NCBI GenBank assembly: GCA_002387325.1
Contig: DGIN01000085.1
Span: 1 to 6,330, forward strand
DNA: 6,330 bases
Direction: 5' to 3'
From: Bacteroidales bacterium UBA4621
GTDB lineage: Bacteria > Bacteroidota > Bacteroidia > Bacteroidales > Paludibacteraceae
Part shown: one piece after another, positions 1-4,521 of the stretch
Layout of the letters: each line of letters starts with the position of its first letter
Position numbering within the stretch: the stretch's first letter is position 1
Translations under genes and position numbers: made by a program
Notes under the pieces: generated by a model
The model's input: only the letters and a program-made list of their open reading frames with translations
Database searches by the model: none
Told to the model about the DNA's origin: nothing

Positions 1-471
1 CAATGCGGCATTCGCCTGTGCCAGACCCGCTTTGGCACTCAGATAACTGTTCTTCGCCGTCTGCAGGTCAAAGTCCGAGATGACGCTGTCGGCATAGAGT
101 TTCTGTTTGGATTGATGGACCAGTTCGGCAGTAGCCACACTCGACTTGGCTACCTCGACGTTGGCTTCGGCGGTCTCCAACGATGCGCGGTACGGCACTT
201 GGTCAATGACGAACAGCACCTGTCCTTTGCGTACGCGCTCGCCCTCTACCACGCATAGTTTGGTCAGTGTACCCGCCACCTGTGGCATGATGGCGATGTC
301 CTGCCGTCCGCGGATAGTGGCGGGATAACTCTCTTCCACCACGCAGTCTTGCGCCTGCACCACCATAGTCTTGTTGTGCGCAACTTGTTCTTCTTGTCTT
401 TGTCCGCCTTTGTGGCACGCACTCAACGCGCACCCCACCACGGCAATACAGATAAATACCTTCTTATTCAT
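1..471 (-). CDS. RND efflux pump periplasmic adaptor (AcrA/MexA type), N-terminal part
   Basis: Reading the minus strand from the ATG at 471 gives 157 codons without a stop, running off the window edge, so the C-terminal half is missing. Residues 1-19 form a lipoprotein signal peptide: Lys3-Lys4, a hydrophobic core, then the lipobox LSAC with Cys19 as the lipidation site. Residues about 53-95 match the biotinyl/lipoyl-like half-motif of membrane fusion proteins, with the pattern PQVAGTL...VVEGERVRKGQVLFVID followed by PYRASLE. Residues about 97-157 are Ala-, Glu- and Lys-rich and look like the start of the alpha-helical hairpin (LYADSVIS, then QTAKNSYLSAKAGLAQA). Such adaptors sit in the periplasm and link an inner-membrane RND transporter to a TolC-like channel; those genes would be expected beyond the left edge. 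The substrate cannot be inferred. Transcription probably starts near 685, giving a leader of about 210 nt with a terminator in it. Family call is firm; the specific pump is unknown. Confidence 0.5.
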   Translation of the reverse strand, partial: MNKKVFICIAVVGCALSACHKGGQRQEEQVAHNKTMVVQAQDCVVEESYPATIRGRQDIAIMPQVAGTLTKLCVVEGERVRKGQVLFVIDQVPYRASLETAEANVEVAKSSVATAELVHQSKQKLYADSVISDFDLQTAKNSYLSAKAGLAQANAAL

Positions 472-502
472 ACTATTTGTTTTGTTTAATGTCCTTACAC
501 AC

Positions 503-535
503 AAAAAAGCCCATCTATATGGTATAGATAGGCTT
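503..535 (-). terminator. Intrinsic terminator in the leader of the efflux adaptor gene (putative attenuator)
   Basis: On the minus strand AGCCTATCTATA pairs with TATAGATGGGCT, giving a 12-bp stem with one G-U pair and a 3-nt loop (508-534). The 3' arm runs directly into six U. It ends about 31 nt before the adaptor ATG, and no TAnnTTTG element lies between it and the gene. Transcripts must therefore read through it to express the pump, which suggests a regulated terminator rather than the end of an upstream gene. Confidence 0.5.
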
Positions 536-581
536 CTGTACATGTTCGTTTTTTACCACGACTATAGTCTCATTCAATCGC

Positions 582-626
582 TCACGCGGACGGGCTACGA
601 ACTCCCTCTTCAAGAGTCATTTCCAT
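582..626 (-). CDS. Possible leader peptide (uORF) upstream of the efflux adaptor
   Basis: A 14-codon open frame starts at the ATG at 626 and ends with TGA at 584-582, encoding MEMTLEEGVRSPSA; a second in-frame ATG lies two codons later. It sits between the consensus promoter (692-723) and the intrinsic terminator (503-535), where attenuation leader peptides are found. Codons 9-10 (GTTCGT) could pair with ACGAAC just before the terminator. Eight bases covering codons 10-13 (AGCCCGTC, 589-596) could pair with GATGGGCT, the 3' arm of the terminator (508-515). A ribosome paused here could therefore change downstream folding. A 13-bp palindrome, CACCTATTAGGTG on the plus strand (628-640), lies just before the start codon. 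I do not recognise the peptide, and a frame this short can occur by chance; the position and pairing options are the only support. Confidence 0.5.
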   Translation of the reverse strand: MEMTLEEGVRSPSA

Positions 627-691
627 GCACCTATTAGGTGAAAAATATAATTCCAAACGCTTCGGGATACCCCTTTTCTCTAAAGCGGGTG

Positions 692-723
692 CAAAATTAC
701 TCTGAAATTCCGACTCCCGCAAA
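692..723 (-). promoter_or_regulatory. Bacteroidetes-type promoter for the efflux adaptor
   Basis: On the minus strand TTTG (723-720), exactly 20 nt, then TAATTTTG (699-692) match the Bacteroidetes primary sigma consensus TTTG-N19-21-TAnnTTTG. Transcription would start near 685 and give a leader of about 210 nt before the ATG at 471. Confidence 0.5.
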
Positions 724-744
724 TCTTTTCTCTAAAAAATGCAA

Positions 745-767
745 TTTGCCAAATGCCATTTTGCAAA
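745..767. promoter_or_regulatory. 23-bp near-perfect palindrome, candidate operator between divergent promoters
   Basis: The arms TTTGC-C-AAATG and CATTT-T-GCAAA are symmetric around position 756, with 10 of 11 base pairs matching; only 750/762 fails. It lies about 20 bp upstream of the -33 box of the efflux promoter and about 50 bp upstream of the -33 box of the fbp promoter. This position suits a dimeric regulator acting on one or both genes. No U tract follows, so it does not look like a terminator. The protein that might bind it is unknown. Confidence 0.5.
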
Positions 768-817
768 ACAGAACGGGGTACAGATTGTCATTTGCAGCGG
801 TGAGGTTTATAAATGGA

Positions 818-849
818 TTTGTCTATATACGCAAAAAGCAGTATCTTTG
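818..849 (+). promoter_or_regulatory. Bacteroidetes-type promoter for fbp
   Basis: TTTG (818-821), a 20-nt spacer, and TATCTTTG (842-849) fit the TTTG-N20-TAnnTTTG consensus exactly. The start of transcription would fall near 855, leaving a 5' UTR of about 20 nt before the fbp ATG at 874. Confidence 0.5.
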
Positions 850-873
850 CAACCATAAACGTATGTTTCTACT

Positions 874-2874
874 ATGGTAAACTTGGAAGAGATAAAAGGC
901 GACTTGCGGTATCTGAAATTGCTAAGCGAGCGTTTTCCCAACAACAATGCGGTTATTACCGAACTGATAAACCTCCGTGCTATTCTCTCTCTGCCCAAAG
1001 GCACAGAGCATTTTGTGAGCGACCTGCACGGCGAGAGCAGTGCGTTTATCCACACCATCAAGAACGCTTCGGGGGTTATACGGCACAAGATAGATGACTT
1101 GTTCGAGGCAATGAGTGAGACCGAGAAACGCGCCCTGTGTGCCCTTATCTACTACCCCGATGAGCGTATTGAACTGGTGCAACGGAGCCTGTACGAAAGG
1201 ATAGAGGGGTTGAACGAGGGAATCGGGGAATTTGCTATGGAAGACTGGTATCGTATCCGTCTTCACCAGGTTGTGGTGGTAGCGCGGGCGGTAACTATCA
1301 AATACAGCCGCTCCAAGGTGCGCAAGATGCTGCCGAAAGACTATGCATATATTATTGACGAGTTGCTCCATGAGTCAAGCATAGAGAGCGACCGTGCGGC
1401 ATACTACAATGCGATTATTGACACTATCATAGACCTCGGTCGCGCCGAGAAACTCATCATTGCCATTTCTTATCTTATACACGGCTTTACCATTGATACC
1501 CTGCATGTGGTAGGGGACATCTTTGATCGCGGTTCCGGTGCGGCAAAGATTATGGATGTCCTTTCCACCCTGCGTGATTATGATATTCAGTGGGGCAACC
1601 ATGATATAGAGTGGATGGGGGCTATGGCAGGCAACCTCGCTCTGATAGCCACCGTCTTGCGGGTGTCTATCCGGTATGCGAACATAGAAACTCTCGAAGA
1701 AGGCTACGGCATCAACCTGCTGCCGTTGGCAAACTTTGCTATGGAAACCTACCACGACGACCCGTGCAAAGTGTTCCAAACCAAGGACTTTGAGAACAAC
1801 CCGCGCCTGACACGCTCCGCCGCTCTGATGGCAAAGATGCACAAAGCGATTTCGGTTATCCAATTCAAGTTGGAAGGACAGACGGTTTTGCGCCACCCTG
1901 AATGGGGGATGGATGACCGTCTGCTGCTGGACAAGATAGACAAACAGCACGGCACGATACATATCAGCGGGAAGGATTATCCGCTATTGGATAACAATCT
2001 GCCCACCTTGTCGGAGACAGCCCCCTATGCATTATCTGCCGAGGAACAGGAATTGATGACCCAGTTGGCACGCAGTTTCCGCAAGTCGGAGAAGATGCAG
2101 AAACACCTTCATCTGCTTTACCGGCACGGCAGTATGTTCCTTGTTCGCAACGGATTTCTTCTTTACCATGCCGCTGTTCCGCTCAATGATGACGGTTCGT
2201 TTACGGAAGTGGATGTGTGCGGAAAGCGTGTGAGCGGCAGGCAACTGATGGAACGCATCGATGAGGTGGTGCGTCTGGCGTACTATGGTACCGGCAAAGA
2301 AAAAGCCGGTGCGCTGGACTATATGCTTTATCTGTGGGAAGGACCCTGTTCCCCGCTCTATAACAAGGACAAGATGACGACTCTGGAACGCTATTTTGTA
2401 GAGGACGAGACGACTTGGAAAGAAAAGAAAGGTGCTTACTATACACTTGCCAATGAACGCGATATATGTGTGCGTATATTGCAGGAGTTCGGTATGGATG
2501 CCAGGACAGGACGTATCATCAACGGGCATATCCCCGTGCGTACCATTGAGGGTGAGAGCCCTATCCGTGCGGAGGGCAAACGCTTTGTGATAGACGGCGG
2601 TTTCAGCAAACCCTACCGGAAGAAGACGGGTATTGCGGGTTATACGTTGATTTATAACAGTCATGGCATACAATTGGTGGAGCATGAGTCGTTTGAGAGC
2701 CGTGAACAGGCCGTCATTTCGGGTAGCGATATTCATAGTCGTACTTTGCTCCAGGACTTCAGCGAGCATCGCATTCATATCCGTGATACTGACAGGGGGC
2801 GTGAACTGCAAGCACAAGTGGAGAATTTGGAACACTTGCTGGTAGCATACGAAACCGGACTTATCAAAGAGTAG
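874..2874 (+). CDS. fbp: Fructose-1,6-bisphosphatase class III
   Basis: This 666-residue protein hydrolyses fructose 1,6-bisphosphate to fructose 6-phosphate and phosphate in the cytoplasm, the committing step of gluconeogenesis. It matches the long class III (Bacillus subtilis Fbp) family, usually about 640-670 residues, so it appears full length. The fold is related to metallophosphoesterases and the metal-site motifs are all present: SDLHGE (residues 49-54), VVGDIFDRG (212-220), WGNHDIEWMG (240-249), a YHAAVP segment (431-436), NGHIPV (550-555) and IDGGFSK (573-579). The C-terminal segment KTGIAGYTLIYNSHG followed by LVEHESF is also characteristic. The ATG at 874 is chosen because it lies about 20 nt after the predicted transcription start and the N-terminus (MVNLEEIKGDLRYLKLLSERFP) looks like the family start. 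The gene is monocistronic, divergent from the efflux adaptor and convergent with a candidate small RNA. No frameshift or missing motif is visible. Confidence 0.5.
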   Translation: MVNLEEIKGDLRYLKLLSERFPNNNAVITELINLRAILSLPKGTEHFVSDLHGESSAFIHTIKNASGVIRHKIDDLFEAMSETEKRALCALIYYPDERIELVQRSLYERIEGLNEGIGEFAMEDWYRIRLHQVVVVARAVTIKYSRSKVRKMLPKDYAYIIDELLHESSIESDRAAYYNAIIDTIIDLGRAEKLIIAISYLIHGFTIDTLHVVGDIFDRGSGAAKIMDVLSTLRDYDIQWGNHDIEWMGAMAGNLALIATVLRVSIRYANIETLEEGYGINLLPLANFAMETYHDDPCKVFQTKDFENNPRLTRSAALMAKMHKAISVIQFKLEGQTVLRHPEWGMDDRLLLDKIDKQHGTIHISGKDYPLLDNNLPTLSETAPYALSAEEQELMTQLARSFRKSEKMQKHLHLLYRHGSMFLVRNGFLLYHAAVPLNDDGSFTEVDVCGKRVSGRQLMERIDEVVRLAYYGTGKEKAGALDYMLYLWEGPCSPLYNKDKMTTLERYFVEDETTWKEKKGAYYTLANERDICVRILQEFGMDARTGRIINGHIPVRTIEGESPIRAEGKRFVIDGGFSKPYRKKTGIAGYTLIYNSHGIQLVEHESFESREQAVISGSDIHSRTLLQDFSEHRIHIRDTDRGRELQAQVENLEHLLVAYETGLIKE

Positions 2875-2886
2875 GGGATGGAATGA

Positions 2887-2933
2887 TAGAATGTGTAGAA
2901 TGTGTAGAATGTGTAGAATGTATAAATGTGTAG
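2887..2933. repeat. 9-bp tandem repeat (TAGAATGTG)n just downstream of fbp
   Basis: Three perfect units of TAGAATGTG (2887-2913) are followed by degenerate units up to about 2933, starting 13 bp after the fbp stop. A short inverted repeat, TATAAAT (2921-2927) and ATTTATA (2934-2940), overlaps the degraded end. It is expected to vary in copy number by slippage and would lie in the fbp 3' UTR. Confidence 0.5.
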
Positions 2934-2985
2934 ATTTATAAGTTTGTACATAGTACGTTGATTAGAGAATACATTATGCATATGC

Positions 2986-3112
2986 AAAAAAAATAAGGCA
3001 GAACCATCGCGGCTGTGCCTTACTTTTTGACTATAGGATGCTTAATGTCATTAGAAATAACAACGGTTAAACAACCCGAAAGTCAAGCCAAATCCAATTG
3101 TTAAGCTAAATT
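2986..3112 (-). ncRNA. Candidate small RNA of about 125 nt ending in a strong terminator
   Basis: On the minus strand a TACTTTTG box (3125-3118) followed by GCATCG, a typical Bacteroidetes -7 context, lies about 125 nt upstream of a G/C-containing hairpin with an eight-U tail (3022-2986). Between them no open frame longer than about 6 codons is seen. A second hairpin is possible: GGTT, loop GTTT, AACC around 3065-3080. The nearest minus-strand gene (rsgA) ends at 3405, so this signal pair does not obviously serve a known gene. The weak point is the -33 box: the nearest TTTG is 24 nt rather than about 20 nt away. I do not recognise a known RNA family. Confidence 0.5.
2994..3028 (+). terminator. 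Bidirectional intrinsic terminator, probably the end of the fbp transcript
   Basis: TAAGGCA (2994-3000) pairs with TGCCTTA (3016-3022), with possible inner C-C/G-G pairing, followed on the plus strand by CTTTTT. On the minus strand the same stem is followed by eight U (plus-strand A run 2986-2993), so it should end transcripts from both sides, more strongly on the minus strand. It lies 120 bp after the fbp stop. Confidence 0.5.
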
Positions 3113-3117
3113 CGATG

Positions 3118-3125
3118 CAAAAGTA
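3118..3125 (-). promoter_or_regulatory. Candidate -7 promoter element for the small RNA
   Basis: TACTTTTG on the minus strand fits TAnnTTTG. Upstream, TTTTG lies at a spacing of 24 nt, longer than the usual 19-21, so the promoter is only partly supported. Confidence 0.5.
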
Positions 3126-3333
3126 GTGTTTTTTCTTTGAATGTTTGTTCAAAACAGACATAAAATGGCATTTTTCGTTATATTAGTGGAAATATACAGC
3201 ATACTTAATTGTTGTTTTTATGTATTTTTCCATTAGGAGTATTAAGTGGGAGGTTGATATAATCGATTTATTTTTAGTGCATTATTCTGAACGAGCAGCC
3301 AAATACGGATAAAAATGTTGTATATTACTCTCC
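3126..3333. other. AT-rich gene-free segment
   Basis: This stretch is clearly more AT-rich than the genes around it. Apart from the promoter-proximal part of the candidate small RNA I see no gene, terminator or repeat I can support. A 23-codon hydrophobic frame on the plus strand (from ATG at 3165) has no promoter or ribosome-binding support. Confidence 0.5.
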
Positions 3334-3386
3334 AACAATACATAAAAAAATAATTGCGCATTGTGCATTACACATTATGTATTGTT
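3334..3386. repeat. 12-bp perfect inverted repeat downstream of rsgA, loop made of heptamer-like repeats
   Basis: AACAATACATAA (3334-3345) and TTATGTATTGTT (3375-3386) are perfect reverse complements separated by 29 nt. On the plus strand the loop and right arm read as 7-bp units, CATTGTG-CATTACA-CATTATG-TATTGTT (3359-3386). Bases 3359-3385 match a stretch inside rsgA (3732-3758) at 24 of 27 positions. In the minus direction the stem could stabilise the rsgA 3' end, but it is not followed by a U tract, so I do not call it a standard terminator. Confidence 0.5.
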
Positions 3387-3416
3387 TAGCGGTATTTGCA
3401 TTGTTTAGCGGTATTT
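3381..3416. repeat. 17-bp direct repeat spanning the rsgA stop codon
   Basis: ATTGTTTAGCGGTATTT occurs at 3381-3397 and again at 3400-3416, a period of 19 bp. The right copy contains the last three codons and TAA stop of rsgA; the left copy lies just beyond the stop. It looks like a small tandem duplication of the gene end. Confidence 0.5.
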
Positions 3417-4475
3417 TGTTTCGGTGCAGTCCCCGAGTAGGGACAGATAGGACTCGAAGCGTGAGGGGGCAATAGTGCCGTCAAGGGCGGCTTGCCAGAC
3501 AGCGCAACCCGGTTCGCCGGTGTGGGTACAGTTGGAGTAACGGCAACCGGCACTGATGCGGAATATCTCGCGGAAATAATGCCCGATTTCCTCCTTTTTC
3601 ATATCAATTGTACCAAAGCCTTTGATGCCGGGAGTGTCAATGAGCCAGCCGTGTATTGTTGAGAGTTGAGAGTCGGAAATTGAAAGCAGTGAAGAGCCGG
3701 CAGTTGCGAGATGAGAGTTTTTGTCTTCTGTCATTGTGCATTGCGCATTAGGTATTGTGTGTTGTTTCAACGGGTACATTTCGGAGAAAGTGGTGGTGTG
3801 TGTACCTTTGTTGTGTGCATTGGAGACGGCACCTGTGCGAGCCAGTTCACGCTCGAAAATTGCGTTCAGGAGTGTGGATTTGCCAACGCCCGAGTTTCCG
3901 CTCAAGAGTGTAACTTTGTCATAGAGCAGCGACTGCCTGAGTTGCTCTATCTCGTCAAGGCTGATACTCTTGGCAGAGAGGGCGCAGGTGGGATAACCGA
4001 GCGACTCATAGAGTGTACGGAGTTGGGCAAGCGTTTGCAGTTCGTCTCCGTTTAGGAGGTCAATCTTGTTGAAAAGCAAGACGGCAGGCACACGATACGC
4101 CTCGCAGGTAGCGAGAAAACGGTCGATAAACGTGGTGGAAGTAGCGGGGTGGTTGATAGTAACGAGCAGAATTACCTGATCTACATTGGCGGCGAGAATA
4201 TGGGACTCTTTGCTGAGGTTTGTGGAACGGCGAATGATATAATTGCGCCGTTCGCAGACATCGGTAATCCATCGTGTGCCATCGGGCAGGGTGGAGACCT
4301 CCACATAATCGCCTACCGCTACGGGATTGGTGGAACGGATGCCGCGAATGCGGAAATTACCTTTCACGTGGCACTCGGTCTGTGTACCGTCGGGGAAATG
4401 GACGAGGTAACTGCTGCCTGTCGATTTGATGATCAGTCCTTGCATATTCTCCGCTAAATTCTCTTGCTTCTTCAT
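3405..4475 (-). CDS. rsgA: Ribosome small-subunit-dependent GTPase A, with a repeat-derived insertion
   Basis: This 356-residue protein belongs to the RsgA/YjeQ family, a circularly permuted GTPase that acts in late 30S subunit maturation. In order: OB-fold (about residues 11-75), G4 NKID (136-139), G5 SAKS (167-170), G1/P-loop GNSGVGKS (193-200), switch I HTTTF (226-230), G3 DTPG (280-283), and a C-terminal zinc site of the form CX4CXHX5C (Cys311, Cys316, His318, Cys324). All signature residues are present. It is longer than I expect for the family because about 39 residues (237-275) lie between MYPL and GWLIDTPG, where relatives have only a few; this segment is encoded by short DNA repeats. 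The upstream ATG at 4475 is used, but Met11 (MQGLIIKSTGS) resembles the usual family start and the true start could be 4445. It lies 46 bp after the barrel gene on the same strand and may be co-transcribed with it. Confidence 0.5.
   Translation of the reverse strand: MKKQENLAENMQGLIIKSTGSSYLVHFPDGTQTECHVKGNFRIRGIRSTNPVAVGDYVEVSTLPDGTRWITDVCERRNYIIRRSTNLSKESHILAANVDQVILLVTINHPATSTTFIDRFLATCEAYRVPAVLLFNKIDLLNGDELQTLAQLRTLYESLGYPTCALSAKSISLDEIEQLRQSLLYDKVTLLSGNSGVGKSTLLNAIFERELARTGAVSNAHNKGTHTTTFSEMYPLKQHTIPNAQCTMTEDKNSHLATAGSSLLSISDSQLSTIHGWLIDTPGIKGFGTIDMKKEEIGHYFREIFRISAGCRYSNCTHTGEPGCAVWQAALDGTIAPSRFESYLSLLGDCTETKYR
3651..3767 (-). repeat. Repeat-derived coding insertion within rsgA
   Basis: These 117 bp encode residues 237-275 of RsgA. 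On the plus strand one end consists of 7-bp units resembling CATTGTG (CATTGTG-CATTGCG-CATTAGG-TATTGTG from 3732), and the other of units resembling TTGAGAG (TTGAGAG twice at 3659-3672, then TCGGAAA and TTGAAAG). Bases 3732-3758 match the intergenic copy at 3359-3385 at 24 of 27 positions in the same orientation. The encoded segment is Ser/Thr-rich, low in hydrophobic order and keeps the reading frame. Confidence 0.5.
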
Positions 4476-4521
4476 ATAAGAACCATTAAATTTTCCGTTG
4501 ATTGTGTTTATTCATAATTAT

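Noticed and set aside
371..880. Plus-strand open frames of about 80-90 codons across 371-637 and 638-880
   Set aside because: They overlap the adaptor gene, its leader, terminator and promoters, have no recognisable protein features, and the second runs into the start of fbp.
2032..2835. A 267-codon minus-strand frame inside fbp
   Set aside because: It is antisense to a region of fbp carrying clear catalytic motifs and looks like no known family; it is a shadow caused by codon composition.
2977..2986. 10-bp perfect palindrome TGCATATGCA
   Set aside because: Short, AT-rich and with no dependent structure; it can occur by chance next to the terminator.
3165..3236. A 23-codon hydrophobic frame on the plus strand beginning with ATG at 3165
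   Set aside because: It lies in AT-rich DNA where such frames arise by chance, has no promoter or ribosome-binding support, and crosses the upstream region of the candidate small RNA on the other strand.
3359..3416. CRISPR-like array of short repeats
   Set aside because: Units are 7 or 17 bp with spacers of 0-2 bp, and there are no cas genes; these are simple tandem repeats.
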